Notes: generated by a model from the letters alone, not told the origin. Positions 1 to 9,082 are shown, counted from the first letter of the stretch. The stretch: 64,000 bases of DNA from Streptomyces sp. SUK 48 (GCF_009650765.1 NZ_CP045740.1:4874001-4938000), one strand, 5' to 3'. Translations and numbers: made by a program.

Positions 1-591
1 CGTGCCCTGCGCCCGCTCCAGGCCCTCGGTCACCAGAGCCTCCACCGCGTCCGCCGCGCGGTCCACGAAGTAGTCCAGCTCCTTGCGCTCGGCGGAGGAG
101 AAGTCCTTCAGCACGAAGTCCGCCACCTGCATACGGCCCGGCGGACGCCCGATCCCGAACCGGACCCGGTGGTACTCCGCGCCCATCGCCTTCGTCATCG
201 ACTTCAGACCGTTGTGCCCGTTGTCCCCGCCGCCCAGCTTCAGCCGCAGCGTGCCGTAGTCGATGTCCAGCTCGTCGTGCACGGCCACGATGTTCGCCAC
301 CGGCACCTTGTAGAAGTCCTTCAGCGCGTTCACCGGGCCACCGGACAGGTTCATGTACGACATCGGCTTCGCCAGGATCACCCGGCGGTTCGCGGGACCC
401 GCGGGACCGATCCGGCCCTCCAGCACCTGCGCCTGCGCCTTCCCCGCCCGCTTGAACTTCCCCCCGATCCGCTGCGCGAGCAGATCCACCACCATGAAGC
501 CGACGTTGTGCCGGTTCATCGCGTACTCCGGCCCGGGATTCCCGAGCCCGACAACCAGCCAGGGGTCATTGGCGGGGGTGGTCACGTCCAT
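1..591 (-). CDS. pth: Peptidyl-tRNA hydrolase (3' end outside window)
   Basis: Releases tRNA from peptidyl-tRNAs that drop off the ribosome; cytoplasmic. The translation opens with [20 protein letters not shown], followed by the family motif NRHNVGF that holds the catalytic His, then the GGDNGHNGL motif. About 197 codons are present. The family is usually near 195-205 residues in Streptomyces, so only a few C-terminal residues should lie beyond base 1. The ATG at 589-591 is preceded by an AGGAGA ribosome site on the minus strand. It lies just downstream of rplY on the same strand, a common bacterial pairing. Confidence 0.93.
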   Translation of the reverse strand, partial: MDVTTPANDPWLVVGLGNPGPEYAMNRHNVGFMVVDLLAQRIGGKFKRAGKAQAQVLEGRIGPAGPANRRVILAKPMSYMNLSGGPVNALKDFYKVPVANIVAVHDELDIDYGTLRLKLGGGDNGHNGLKSMTKAMGAEYHRVRFGIGRPPGRMQVADFVLKDFSSAERKELDYFVDRAADAVEALVTEGLERAQGT

Positions 592-666
592 GTCTCCTCG
601 ATACGCGCCAGCCGCCGCTCCCCGCGAGGGAGAGCGGCGGCTGAACAGATGATGACGGGGCGAGGA

Positions 667-1266
667 TCAGACCTCGGCGGCCTCGTCGCCCTCGGCCTCG
701 GCCTCTTCGCCCTCGGTCTCCTCGGCCTGGGCCTGGAGGACCTGGAGAACGACGGCGTCCTCCTCGACGGCCAGCGAGACACCGCTGGGGAGCTTGATGT
801 CCTTGGCGTGGACGGAGGCACCGGCCTCCAGGCCCTCCACGGAGACGGTGACCGACTCCGGGATGTGCGTGGCCTCGGCCTCGACCGGCAGCGCGGACAG
901 GACGTGCTCGAGCAGGTTGCCACCCGGGGCCAGCTCGCCCTCGGCGTGCACCGGAACCTCGACCGTGACCTTCTCGCCGCGCTTGACCAGCAGCAGGTCG
1001 ACGTGCTCCAGGAAGCCCTTCAGCGGGTCGCGCACGACCGACTTCGGGATCGCCAGCTCGTTGGTCTTGCCGTCGATGTCCAGGGAGATCAGGACGTTCG
1101 GCGTACGCAGCGCCAGCAGCAGCTCGTGGCCCGGCAGGGTCAGGTGCACCGGGTCGGAACCGTGGCCGTACAGCACACCCGGGACCTTGTTGTCACGGCG
1201 GATGCGGCGGGCCGCACCCTTGCCGAACTCGGTGCGGGACTCGGCGGCGATCTTCACCTCGGACAT
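667..1266 (-). CDS. rplY: 50S ribosomal protein L25 / general stress protein Ctc
   Basis: Long-form (CTC) L25 that binds 5S rRNA in the large subunit. The N-terminal L25 domain (about residues 1-95, starting MSEVKIAAESRTEFGKGAAR) is followed by the L25 beta domain and a Glu/Ala-rich acidic tail (about 180-199). I chose the ATG at 1264-1266. It has a GAGGAG site seven bases upstream, while the in-frame GTG three codons earlier overlaps that site. 199 residues. It sits between prs and pth, all on the minus strand, the usual Streptomyces order. Confidence 0.93.
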   Translation of the reverse strand: MSEVKIAAESRTEFGKGAARRIRRDNKVPGVLYGHGSDPVHLTLPGHELLLALRTPNVLISLDIDGKTNELAIPKSVVRDPLKGFLEHVDLLLVKRGEKVTVEVPVHAEGELAPGGNLLEHVLSALPVEAEATHIPESVTVSVEGLEAGASVHAKDIKLPSGVSLAVEEDAVVLQVLQAQAEETEGEEAEAEGDEAAEV

Positions 1267-1428
1267 AGGGATCACTCCTCGTAGTAACTGGGACGGACGT
1301 GGTCACCCGGCCACGAACGGCCTGCTACGAAGAGCGCGTCGATAACGGACCGCCGTACGCACGCGTACGGCCTCCCTCGCCGAGCAACTCCAGAAGCTTA
1401 CCCGGACCCGGAGGCCGTACCAAAAGGA

Positions 1429-1460
1429 TCTTCAGCCAGCCCGGAAGAGCCGGCTGAAGA
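1429..1460 (-). terminator. Hairpin after prs
   Basis: Nine-base inverted repeat TCTTCAGCC / GGCTGAAGA around a GC-rich loop, directly after the prs stop codon (prs ends at 1465 on the minus strand). The position fits a terminator or attenuator between prs and rplY. Confidence 0.6.
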
Positions 1461-1464
1461 AACC

Positions 1465-2445
1465 TCACTGCTCGTCGAAGAGGCTGGTCACCGAACCATC
1501 CTCGAACACCTCACGCACCGCACGCGCGATCGTCGGAGCGATCGACAGCACCGTGATCTTGTCCTGCTCCCGGCCCAGCTCCGCCGGCGTCGGCAGCGTG
1601 TTCGTGAACACGAACTCGCTCACCCGGGAGTTCTTCAGCCGGTCCGCCGCCGGACCCGACAGCACACCGTGCGTCGCCGTCACGATGACGTCCTCCGCAC
1701 CGTGCGCGAACAGCGCGTCCGCGGCCGCGCAGATCGTGCCACCGGTGTCGATCATGTCGTCCACCAGGACACACACGCGACCCTCGACCTCACCCACGAC
1801 CTCGTGGACGGTCACCTGGTTCGCCACGTCCTTGTCACGACGCTTGTGCACGATCGCCAGCGGCGCACCCAGGCGGTCGCACCAACGGTCCGCCACCCGC
1901 ACCCGGCCCGCGTCCGGCGACACCACCGTCAGCTTGTTCCGGTCCACCTGCTCGCCCACGTAGTCCGCCAGCAGCGGCAGCGCGAAGAGGTGGTCCACCG
2001 GACCGTCGAAGAAGCCCTGGATCTGATCCGTGTGCAGATCCACCGTCAGAATCCGGTCGGCACCCGCCGTCTTCATCAGATCCGCGATCAGACGCGCCGA
2101 GATCGGTTCACGACCCCGGTGCTTCTTGTCCTGACGCGCGTAACCGTAGAACGGCACGATCACCGTGATGGAGCGGGCCGACGCGCGCTTCAGCGCGTCG
2201 ATCATGATCAACTGCTCCATGATCCACTTGTTGATCGGAGCCGTGTGGCTCTGGATCAGGAAGCAGTCCGCACCACGGGCCGACTCCTGGTAACGAACAT
2301 AGATCTCACCGTTGGCGAAATCGAAGGCCTTCGTCGGGACGACCCCGACACCCAGCTGCTGGGCGACCTCCTCGGCAAGCTCGGGGTGGGCGCGGCCGGA
2401 GAAGAACATCATCTTCTTCTCGCCGGTCGTCTTGATCCCGGTCAC
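1465..2445 (-). CDS. prs: Ribose-phosphate pyrophosphokinase (PRPP synthase)
   Basis: Makes PRPP from ribose-5-phosphate and ATP, feeding purine, pyrimidine, His, Trp and NAD synthesis. 326 residues, normal for the family. The N-terminal pyrophosphokinase domain begins MMFFSGRAHPELAEEVAQQL. The flexible-loop and ribose-phosphate regions include SPDAGRVRVADRW, and the PRPP-binding loop is VLVDDMIDTGGT (about residues 229-240). It follows glmU on the same strand with 175 bases between them. Confidence 0.95.
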   Translation of the reverse strand: MTGIKTTGEKKMMFFSGRAHPELAEEVAQQLGVGVVPTKAFDFANGEIYVRYQESARGADCFLIQSHTAPINKWIMEQLIMIDALKRASARSITVIVPFYGYARQDKKHRGREPISARLIADLMKTAGADRILTVDLHTDQIQGFFDGPVDHLFALPLLADYVGEQVDRNKLTVVSPDAGRVRVADRWCDRLGAPLAIVHKRRDKDVANQVTVHEVVGEVEGRVCVLVDDMIDTGGTICAAADALFAHGAEDVIVTATHGVLSGPAADRLKNSRVSEFVFTNTLPTPAELGREQDKITVLSIAPTIARAVREVFEDGSVTSLFDEQ

Positions 2446-2517
2446 AGCACTGTCTCCTCAGAGGTTGTCTCAACCCAGCCGACGTCCCGACCGGCCTCCC
2501 GTCCGAGCGTGAGAGAC

Positions 2518-2557
2518 CGAATCAGCTGGTAGGGGTGCGAATCAGCTGGTAGAGGTG
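2518..2557. repeat. Two tandem 20-bp repeats between glmU and prs
   Basis: Two adjacent 20-base copies of CGAATCAGCTGGTAGGGGTG, differing at one base (AGGGG versus AGAGG). They lie in the glmU-prs spacer, upstream of prs on the minus strand. No function is evident. Confidence 0.6.
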
Positions 2558-2620
2558 CGGGTGCACACGTGCGGATGTGCACTTATCACGGTACGCCGAC
2601 TTTGACGCACCCGTTTCCGG

Positions 2621-4069
2621 TCAGTCCTCCCCACCGCCCTGCCGGGAGGCGTCCTCGGCAGCCTTCGCCGCCGCACTCCCCGGCCGCTTCCGAGCCACCC
2701 AACCCTCGATATTCCGCTGCTGACCACGGGCCACGGCCAGCGAACCGGGCGGCACATCCTTCGTGATCACGGACCCGGCGGCGGTGTACGCACCGTCCCC
2801 GACCGTGACAGGCGCCACAAACATGTTGTCCGAACCCGTACGACAATGCGACCCGATCGTCGTGTGGTGCTTGTCCTGCCCGTCGTAGTTCACGAACACA
2901 CTCGCCGCGCCGATGTTCGTGTGCTCACCGATCGTCGCGTCACCCACGTACGACAGATGCGGCACCTTCGTACCCTCGCCGATCCGCGCGTTCTTCGTCT
3001 CGACGTACGTCCCGATCTTGCCCTTCGCGCCGAGCCGCGTCCCCGGACGCAGATACGCGTACGGACCCACCGTCGCCTCCGCGCCCACCACGGCCCCGTC
3101 CGACACGGTGTTCTCCACCCGCGCCCCCGCGCCCACCTTGGTGTCCTTCAGCCGGCTGTGCGGACCGACCTCCGCGCCCTCCGCGAGATGCGTGGCACCC
3201 GTCAGCTGCGTCCCCGGGTGCACCACCGCGTCCCGCTCGAACGTCACGGTCACGTCCACCCACGTCGTCGCCGGGTCCACCACGGTGACACCGTCCAGCA
3301 TCGCCAGCGTCAGCAGCCGGTCGTTCAGGATCCGGCGCGCCTCGGCCAGCTGCACCCGGTTGTTGATCCCCGCGATCTCCCGGTGGTCACCCGCCACCGA
3401 CGCGCCGACCCGGTGCCCCGCCTCGCGCAGGATCCCCAGCACGTCGGTCAGGTACTCCTCGCCCTGGCTGTTGTTCTTGCGCACCTTCGTCAGCGCGTCC
3501 GCCAGCAGCCGGCCGTCGAACGCGAACACCCCGCTGTTGATCTCCCGGATCGCCCGCTGCTCCGCGCTCGCGTCCTTGTGCTCCACGATCGCGGTCACCG
3601 CGCCGGACGCCGCGTCCCGCACGATCCGGCCGTACCCGGTGGCGTCCGGGACCTCGGCGGTCAGCACGGTCACGGCGTTGCCGTCGGCGTGATGGGTCTC
3701 GGCGAGCGCGCGCAGGGTGTCGGCGGTCAGCAGCGGGGTGTCGCCGCAGACCACGACGACGGTGCCGGTCACCTCCGCGCCCAGCTCCTCCAGGCCCATC
3801 CGTACGGCGTGGCCGGTGCCGTTCTGCTGCTCCTGCACGGCGGTGCGGACGGCCGGGTCGGTCTCGGTCAGATGCGCGGTGACCTGTTCGCGGGCGTGGC
3901 CGACGACGACGACCAGGTTCGCGGGCTTCAACTCGCGGGCGGCGGCGAGCACATGGCCCACCAGGGAGCGACCGCAGATCTGGTGCAGCACCTTGGGTGT
4001 GGCCGACTTCATACGGGTGCCCTCACCCGCTGCGAGAACGACGACGGCTGCCGGGCGGATGGCACTCAC
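2621..4069 (-). CDS. glmU: Bifunctional UDP-GlcNAc pyrophosphorylase / GlcN-1-P acetyltransferase
   Basis: Catalyses the last two steps to UDP-GlcNAc, the precursor for peptidoglycan and teichoic acids. The N-terminal uridylyltransferase domain (about 1-235) carries [19 protein letters not shown], the Rossmann nucleotide-binding signature. The C-terminal half (about 255-455) is a left-handed beta-helix of hexapeptide repeats with [19 protein letters not shown]. The start is taken as GTG at 4067-4069 ([11 protein letters not shown]), since residues upstream in the same frame look non-coding and low-complexity. 482 residues. tRNA-Gln lies just upstream on the same strand. Confidence 0.94.
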   Translation of the reverse strand: MSAIRPAAVVVLAAGEGTRMKSATPKVLHQICGRSLVGHVLAAARELKPANLVVVVGHAREQVTAHLTETDPAVRTAVQEQQNGTGHAVRMGLEELGAEVTGTVVVVCGDTPLLTADTLRALAETHHADGNAVTVLTAEVPDATGYGRIVRDAASGAVTAIVEHKDASAEQRAIREINSGVFAFDGRLLADALTKVRKNNSQGEEYLTDVLGILREAGHRVGASVAGDHREIAGINNRVQLAEARRILNDRLLTLAMLDGVTVVDPATTWVDVTVTFERDAVVHPGTQLTGATHLAEGAEVGPHSRLKDTKVGAGARVENTVSDGAVVGAEATVGPYAYLRPGTRLGAKGKIGTYVETKNARIGEGTKVPHLSYVGDATIGEHTNIGAASVFVNYDGQDKHHTTIGSHCRTGSDNMFVAPVTVGDGAYTAAGSVITKDVPPGSLAVARGQQRNIEGWVARKRPGSAAAKAAEDASRQGGGED

Positions 4070-4196
4070 GGTTTGCCCTTCGGCTCTGAGGGTGGGGAAC
4101 AGCCGCAGGATACCGGGGCGGGGTTTGGGGGGTATGGGGGCGGGCCCTGACGGGGCGGTTTGCCGGTCAGGGCCCGAACGTGAGTCTTGTGTGCTG

Positions 4197-4272
4197 TGGC
4201 TCCCCCGCAAGGATTCGAACCTTGTCCTGCTGGTACCAAAAACCAGTGTGCTGCCAGTTACACCACGGGGGA
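4197..4272 (-). tRNA. tRNA-Gln (anticodon UUG)
   Basis: The minus strand folds into a cloverleaf: acceptor TCCCCCG/CGGGGGA, anticodon arm CTGGT-TTTTGGT-ACCAG with anticodon TTG (4237-4239), and T arm with GGTTCGAATCC. The discriminator G at 4200 is followed by an encoded CCA (4197-4199). It reads CAA (Gln). Confidence 0.95.
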
Positions 4273-4286
4273 CAGCGCTTCAGACC

Positions 4287-5153
4287 TTACCCGAGACGTA
4301 CCTCGGCCTGGGCCACGATTCCGTCCCACCAGCCCTCGATTCGGTTGTACAGATGGGCGCTTCGGGCCACGACGACGACCAGGCATCCGTGGTAGTCGTC
4401 TCCGGTGTTCTTGCGGACCGTCGCGGGGTTGTGTCTCTTGAGCGTCGGCTTCGCGAAGACGGAGGCGTCCGCGTCGACGATCCCCGCCCAGTGGCGGTGG
4501 GCCGCCTCGATGTCCGCGGACTCGTGGATGAGCAGCCGGAAGGTGAGGCGCGCGCGGTCCACACCGAGCAGGTCCAGCCAGGCCAGGTAGGTCTTGATCA
4601 CGCCGTCGTCACTGTTCACGAAGACCGCGCGTTCGCGGCGGTCGTACGGCTTGCTCTTCGAGCCCTCCGCCCAGTACAGCGCGATCCCCGCCATGAACAG
4701 CTCGCGGTCGCTCAGTTTCCCGATCTCCCGCAGCGCGGAGATCTTGGACTCCTCACGTTTTCCGCGCTCGACGGCGCGGTGCCGGGCGAGGCCCTCCCGC
4801 ATGAGCGCGTGCTGCTCCTCCGGCGTGTACCGGGGTTCGGGCTTCGGCAGGTCCCGGACCCACAGCGACACCGAACTGCGGGAGCAGCCCAGTTCCGCCT
4901 CGATCCGGTCGTAGGTCCAGCCCCGGAGCCGTAGTTCCCTGGCCCGCTCGCGGAGGTCGTCCTTGGCGTTCGGGCGCTTCGTCCAGGCGGGCGGGGGCTC
5001 GCCCTTGACCAGTTGGTGGAGGAGGTCGTTGTTGAAGATCTTCAGCCGGTCGCGGATCTGGCGGAGGCTGTGTCCCGCCCGCCGCAGTGCCACCGCCTGT
5101 TCCCGCAGGCTCTCGAAGTCGGTGTGTTTGCCGTGTGTATGTGCCATAGGCAT
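4287..5153 (-). CDS. HTH protein with LAGLIDADG-like C-terminal region, function unknown
   Basis: 288 residues. Two helix-turn-helix-like stretches are visible: about 12-45 (REQAVALRRAGHSLRQIRDR) and about 65-100 (RELRLRGWTYDRIEAELGCS, then SRSSVSLWVRDLP). The C-terminal half contains FMAGIALYWAEGSKSKPYD and VFVNSDDGVIKTYLAWLDLL, which resemble a LAGLIDADG helix and the segment after it, then a conserved-looking KPTLKRHNPATVRKNTGDDY. I recognise this as a common actinobacterial family with no assigned function. An endonuclease-derived DNA-binding role is inference. It ends 14 bases from tRNA-Gln. The start could also be the ATG two codons later. Confidence 0.75.
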   Translation of the reverse strand: MPMAHTHGKHTDFESLREQAVALRRAGHSLRQIRDRLKIFNNDLLHQLVKGEPPPAWTKRPNAKDDLRERARELRLRGWTYDRIEAELGCSRSSVSLWVRDLPKPEPRYTPEEQHALMREGLARHRAVERGKREESKISALREIGKLSDRELFMAGIALYWAEGSKSKPYDRRERAVFVNSDDGVIKTYLAWLDLLGVDRARLTFRLLIHESADIEAAHRHWAGIVDADASVFAKPTLKRHNPATVRKNTGDDYHGCLVVVVARSAHLYNRIEGWWDGIVAQAEVRLG

Positions 5154-5301
5154 ACCGTCCGGGCGGAATGAGGGGTTCCGGGGTCGAACGGGGCGGGTTC
5201 ACCAGTTCGAGGGATAGGGGGAGGTTTCGACGCCGTTCGGTTACGGAGTGTGGTGTGTGGAGGTAGGTGAAAGTCACCGGAAAAGCCGCACGCGTCGCCC
5301 G

Positions 5302-5313
5302 TAGGCTGGACAC
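5302..5313 (+). promoter_or_regulatory. -10-like TAGGCT directly before kinase start
   Basis: TAGGCT at 5302-5307 matches the Streptomyces vegetative -10 pattern. Its expected transcription start falls at or beside the ATG at 5314, and no Shine-Dalgarno sequence is present. This suggests a leaderless mRNA. No convincing -35 was identified. Confidence 0.4.
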
Positions 5314-6636
5314 ATGACCATGACGGGGGAAGAGCACACCAGGGGGCTGACCGGCCCTTGGTGGTGGCCACGCCGGCGCAGCGTCGTGTTCGACGGCGCG
5401 CTGGCGCTGGCGTCCGCGCTGGAGTGCGGCGCGGAGGGGATCGGTTTCGCCAGGGACGCGGGGATCCCGGTCTGGGCGGGTGTCCTGTTCGGCGTGGCGG
5501 CCGGCACCGTGCTGCTGGTGCGGCGCAAGTGGCCGGTGGCCGTCGTGCTGGTGGCGATCGCGGTGACCCCGGCGCAGATGGGTTTCCTGCTGGGCATCGT
5601 GGGCCTGTACACGCTGGCCGCCGCCGAGGTGCCGCGCCGGGTGATCGGCGCGCTGGCGGGGATGTCGCTGGCGGGCACGGCGGTGGTGACGTTCGTCCGG
5701 GTGCGGCAGGACATGGCGCGGGGCGATCTGACGCTCGGTGACTGGTTCGTGCCGTTCGCCGCGGTGGCGACGGCGCTGGGGCTGACGGCTCCGCCGGTGC
5801 TGCTGGGGCTGTACGTGGGGGCGCGGCGGCGGTTGATGGAGAGTCTGCGGGAGCGGGCGGACAGTCTGGAGCGGGAGCTTCAGCTGCTCGCGGAGCGGGC
5901 CGAGGAGCGGGCCGAGTGGGCGCGGGGCGAGGAGCGGACGCGGATCGCGCGGGAGATGCACGACGTGGTGGCGCACCGGGTGAGTCTGATGGTGGTGCAC
6001 GCGGCGGCGGTGCAGGCGGTGGCCCGGAAGGATCCGGAGAAGGCGGTGCGCAATGCCGCGCTGGTGGGGGACATGGGCCGGCAGGCGTTGACGGAGCTGC
6101 GGGAGATGCTCGGGGTGCTGCGGGCGGCGGAGGGTGATCAGGTCGCGGGCCGGCGCCCGGCGGGGGTGCCGTTGGCGGCGGTGGGCGAGGCGGCCGCGGC
6201 GGCCGCCGCCGCTTCGCGGGTGGTCGAGGAGGCCGGTGAGGGGCCGTGTCTGTCGGAGCTGGAGGAGTTGGTGGGGCAGTCGGCGGCGGCGGGGATGGTC
6301 GTGGAGCTGTCGGTGCAGGGGGAGGCGCGGCCGTACGCGGCGGAGGTGGAGCAGACGGCGTACCGGGTGGTGCAGGAGGCGCTGACGAACGTGCACAAGC
6401 ACGCGGCGGGGGCGAAGACGCGGGTGCGGCTGGCGCACCGGGTGTCGGAGATCGCGATGCAGGTGGAGAACGAGCCGCCGGCGGAGCCGGGCTCGGCGTC
6501 GGCGGCGGGTCTGCCGTCGGGGGGCAACGGGCTGCTGGGGATGCGGGAGCGGGTGCTGGCGCTGGGCGGGGTGTTCGTGTCGGGTCCGACGGACGCGGGG
6601 GGTTTCCGGGTGTCGGCGGTGATTCCGGCGGCGTAG
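5314..6636 (+). CDS. Orphan NarL-type sensor histidine kinase
   Basis: Membrane sensor kinase of the HisKA_3 family, 440 residues. The N-terminal half (about 25-170) has four to five hydrophobic segments. A coiled linker (about 175-210) leads to the dimerisation/phosphoacceptor motif RTRIAREMHDVVAHRVSLMV (His near residue 220). The N-box is VVQEALTNVHKHA and the G-box GGNGLLGMRERVLALGG. The usual DxGxG D-box is not obvious: the matching stretch reads MQVENEPPAEPGS. No response regulator is adjacent, so its partner must lie elsewhere. The ATG is probably leaderless. Confidence 0.88.
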   Translation: MTMTGEEHTRGLTGPWWWPRRRSVVFDGALALASALECGAEGIGFARDAGIPVWAGVLFGVAAGTVLLVRRKWPVAVVLVAIAVTPAQMGFLLGIVGLYTLAAAEVPRRVIGALAGMSLAGTAVVTFVRVRQDMARGDLTLGDWFVPFAAVATALGLTAPPVLLGLYVGARRRLMESLRERADSLERELQLLAERAEERAEWARGEERTRIAREMHDVVAHRVSLMVVHAAAVQAVARKDPEKAVRNAALVGDMGRQALTELREMLGVLRAAEGDQVAGRRPAGVPLAAVGEAAAAAAAASRVVEEAGEGPCLSELEELVGQSAAAGMVVELSVQGEARPYAAEVEQTAYRVVQEALTNVHKHAAGAKTRVRLAHRVSEIAMQVENEPPAEPGSASAAGLPSGGNGLLGMRERVLALGGVFVSGPTDAGGFRVSAVIPAA

Positions 6637-6711
6637 GGCCGCTTTTAGGGGGCTCCCCTGGTGCGTGGTGTTCCCGGGGCCCCTGGGCGTGGTGTCCGGG
6701 GGCCCTTGTGG

Positions 6712-7206
6712 TCACCCTGCGGTGAGCCGTGCCGGTGTTATCCCGGTGACGAGGGTGGCCAGGGCGTGGTCGATGTCGGGGCCGAGGTACCAGTCGCCGG
6801 TGTGGTCGAGGGCGTAGACGCGGCCTTCGGTGTCGATGGCGAGGGCGGCGCCGGTGTCGGTCTCGCTGCCGAGGGGGCAGAGTTCGGTGCCGAGGGCGCG
6901 GCCGAGGTCGCCGAGGGTGCGGGCGAGGTGGCGGCCGTGCAGGGGGTCGAGGTGGAGGGTGGCGGGGGCGATCTGGCGTCCGCCGCCGCCGGGGGCGATG
7001 TGCAGTCCGCCGAATTCGGCCCAGGCTTCGACGGCGGCGGGGAAGACGGTGTGCCGGTGTCCGGCGGGTGAGGTGTGTTCGCGCAGGGTGTCGGCCCAGA
7101 TCTCGGCCTGCTTTATGTCCCAGCGTCCGGGTTGCCAGCCGGCGGCGCGCAGGGCGGCGTCGACGGGGACGGGGAAGCGCGTGGTGGAGGTGCGGTCGGC
7201 GTGCAT
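6712..7206 (-). CDS. SUKH-3 domain protein (immunity-type)
   Basis: 164 residues resembling the SUKH-3 family of the SUKH superfamily, whose members commonly neutralise toxins of polymorphic toxin systems. Visible features are an early AALRAAGWQPGRWD, a central AEFGGLHIAPGGGGRQIAPA (core SUKH strand-turn) and a late DTEGRVYALDHTGDWYLGPD. No signal peptide, so cytoplasmic. It follows a YwqJ-like deaminase gene (end 7255) on the same strand with 48 bases between, which fits a toxin/immunity pairing. Confidence 0.8.
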   Translation of the reverse strand: MHADRTSTTRFPVPVDAALRAAGWQPGRWDIKQAEIWADTLREHTSPAGHRHTVFPAAVEAWAEFGGLHIAPGGGGRQIAPATLHLDPLHGRHLARTLGDLGRALGTELCPLGSETDTGAALAIDTEGRVYALDHTGDWYLGPDIDHALATLVTGITPARLTAG

Positions 7207-7254
7207 CTGCCCTTCGTTCGTCGTGCTGACGGGGTGGCGCGGGGGTCCGCGTGG

Positions 7255-7764
7255 TCAGTCGTGGGTGGGGTCGACGACGCGGACGCCGAAGTGTGAGGTG
7301 AGGGCGCTGCAGGCGCGGCAGGGGGTGGCGAAGCTGCCGTGCAGGGGGTCGCCGTCCTCGCGTATGCGGCGGGCGGTGAGCTTGGCGTGTTTGAGGGCTT
7401 TGCGGGCCTCGCCGTTGGTCATGGGCCGCCGGGAGGCGCGTTTGCTGCGGGTGGCGTCGGCGGCGGCGAGGTGCCGGGAGATGAGGATGGTCTCGGCGCA
7501 GCGGCCGGTGAAGCGGTCGCGTTGGGCGCTGGGGAGGGTGTCCAGGAAGTCTTGGACGAGGGGGTGCAGGGTGGGGGGTTCCTCGCCGCGGGCGGCGGTG
7601 CCGGTGAGGGTGGTGCCGTGGACGGAGAGGGCGGCGGCGACGGTGGGCAGGATGCCGTCGCGGCGTTGCCGCAGGGTGGGTGCGGCGGGTGCTTCGGTGC
7701 CGCTCCAGTCGATGCGCGGGTCGCCGGCGCGCACGTCGGTACCTCCGGTCTGCAAGGTATTCAT
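7255..7764 (-). CDS. YwqJ-like nucleic-acid deaminase domain protein (putative toxin)
   Basis: 169 residues from the ATG at 7762-7764, which has a strong GGAGGG site. The C-terminal part has deaminase-superfamily zinc motifs: GRCAETILISRHL (CxE motif) and ATPCRACSALTSHFGV (PCxxC motif). This arrangement is typical of YwqJ-related toxin deaminases, which are thought to act on nucleic acids or nucleotides. No secretion signal or long delivery module is present, which is unusual for an exported toxin. It is co-directional with a SUKH-3 gene and divergent from a WHH/SUKH gene. Confidence 0.75.
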   Translation of the reverse strand: MNTLQTGGTDVRAGDPRIDWSGTEAPAAPTLRQRRDGILPTVAAALSVHGTTLTGTAARGEEPPTLHPLVQDFLDTLPSAQRDRFTGRCAETILISRHLAAADATRSKRASRRPMTNGEARKALKHAKLTARRIREDGDPLHGSFATPCRACSALTSHFGVRVVDPTHD

Positions 7765-7958
7765 GTTGGCTTTCCCTCCCCGGGCTGTCCCCCGAAGGAC
7801 ACAGGGTGCCAAATGCCGTGGGTCGTGCGGAAGCTGGGGCGGTGCGACACGCCCGTGATGGGTGGGGTCGGTCACGGTGGGGTGACGGCTGGTCACGGAG
7901 GTGGGGTGGGGGTGGCGGGTGGTGGTTGTGGTGGGGGGCGCGGGGACGCGGTGGGCCG

Positions 7959-7987
7959 GTGACCGGGGTTCGGGTACCGCTTAGGCT
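7959..7987 (+). promoter_or_regulatory. Candidate promoter for the WHH/SUKH gene
   Basis: GTGACC at 7959-7964 and TAGGCT at 7982-7987, separated by 17 bases, fit a vegetative sigma pattern. The start codon is 62 bases downstream. Confidence 0.4.
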
Positions 7988-8049
7988 GTCGGCATCCGTG
8001 ATGGACACCGCCGTTCAGGTCTTAGAGAACTCCTCAGGGGGCAACCGCC

Positions 8050-9072
8050 ATGACGACAGGTCGGCTCGGGCTGGGGACACCTCCCGGCCGCCAGGGGGGA
8101 CAGGCCGTGCCGCCGAACGCGGCGTACGCGGGCCAAATCGTGCATTTCCCGGATCCGGTGCGGGCGGCGCGTCATCCCGGTGGGGTGCGGGTCGACGAGC
8201 GGGGTTTTCCGGATTTCTCGCCGTACGCGCGGGTGGCGGTGGAGATCGCGGAGCCGCCGGAGGGTTTCGGCGTCGACGAGTTGCGGCTGACGGACTATGT
8301 GTCGGCGAACGCGGCGCTGGCGGCGGCGGGGCACGAGTGGTGGGACACGGTGCCGGATGTGGCGACGCCGCACGGCTGGACGTGGCATCACGTGGCCGGT
8401 ACGCGGCGTCTGGAGCTGGTCCCGGTCGATGTGAAGGCGTTGCTGCGGCATCACGGTGGGGTGGCGACGGCTCCGGTGGACCACGGCAAGCGGGGCACGC
8501 GGCCGTTGCAGGAGACGCGGCCCGCGCATTTCGGTCTGCCGAAGTCGGGTGTGGCGGTGACCGAGGCGCAGGTGCAGGGCGTCGAGGAGGATCTGGGGTA
8601 CCGGTTGCCGGGTGCCTATCGTGACTTCCTGAAGGCGGCGGGCGGTTGTGCTCCGGTGGGTACGGCGCTGGTCGCCGAGCTGGGGTTGCTGCTGGACCAG
8701 CCGTTCTTCACGGTGCGGGACGAGGCGGCGGTCAATGATTTGGTCTATGTGAACAAGTGTCTGCGCGATCACCTGACGAAGGACTATCTCGGGGTGTCGT
8801 TCGTGCAGGGCGGGTTGCTCGCGGTGAAGGTGCGGGGCGAGCGGCTGGGTTCGGTGTGGTTCTGCGCGTACGACGATGTGCGGGACGTGGATCCGTCGTT
8901 GCCGCCGGCGGAGCGGGTGGAGCGTCTGCTGCTGCCGTGCGGTGATGACTTCGACGCGTTCCTGTCCCGTCTGGCGGGTAATCCGCCGGAGTTGGAGACG
9001 GTGGCGAATCTGATGGTGGACGGCGGTTTCGCGCGTGTCGTCCCGGTGTCTTCCGGCCCGGTGGGGGAGTGA
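8050..9072 (+). CDS. WHH-type HNH nuclease domain fused to SMI1/KNR4 (SUKH-1) domain
   Basis: 340 residues. The middle contains YVSANAALAAAGHEWWDTV then HGWTWHHVAGTRRLELVPVD and LLRHHGGVA. This is the signature of the WHH group of the HNH/Endo VII nuclease superfamily (W112, H113, H114, with H133/H134). From about residue 165 on there is an SMI1/KNR4-like SUKH-1 domain (VEEDLGYRLPGAYRDFLKAA, GCAPV, then DDFDAFLSRL near the end). A toxin-type nuclease and an immunity-type domain in one chain suggests a self-neutralised or remodelled cassette. It precedes the SUKH-4 gene by ten bases, so the two are probably co-transcribed. Confidence 0.82.
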   Translation: MTTGRLGLGTPPGRQGGQAVPPNAAYAGQIVHFPDPVRAARHPGGVRVDERGFPDFSPYARVAVEIAEPPEGFGVDELRLTDYVSANAALAAAGHEWWDTVPDVATPHGWTWHHVAGTRRLELVPVDVKALLRHHGGVATAPVDHGKRGTRPLQETRPAHFGLPKSGVAVTEAQVQGVEEDLGYRLPGAYRDFLKAAGGCAPVGTALVAELGLLLDQPFFTVRDEAAVNDLVYVNKCLRDHLTKDYLGVSFVQGGLLAVKVRGERLGSVWFCAYDDVRDVDPSLPPAERVERLLLPCGDDFDAFLSRLAGNPPELETVANLMVDGGFARVVPVSSGPVGE

Positions 9073-9082
9073 GCTGACGGCG

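Noticed and set aside
169..1284. Plus-strand frame across pth and rplY
   Set aside because: It lies opposite two well-conserved genes and has a His/Arg/Gln-rich artefact composition.
4287..4564. tRNA-Gln as an integration site with a mobile element to its right
   Set aside because: No integrase and no direct repeat of the tRNA end were seen; the HTH protein alone is not enough evidence.
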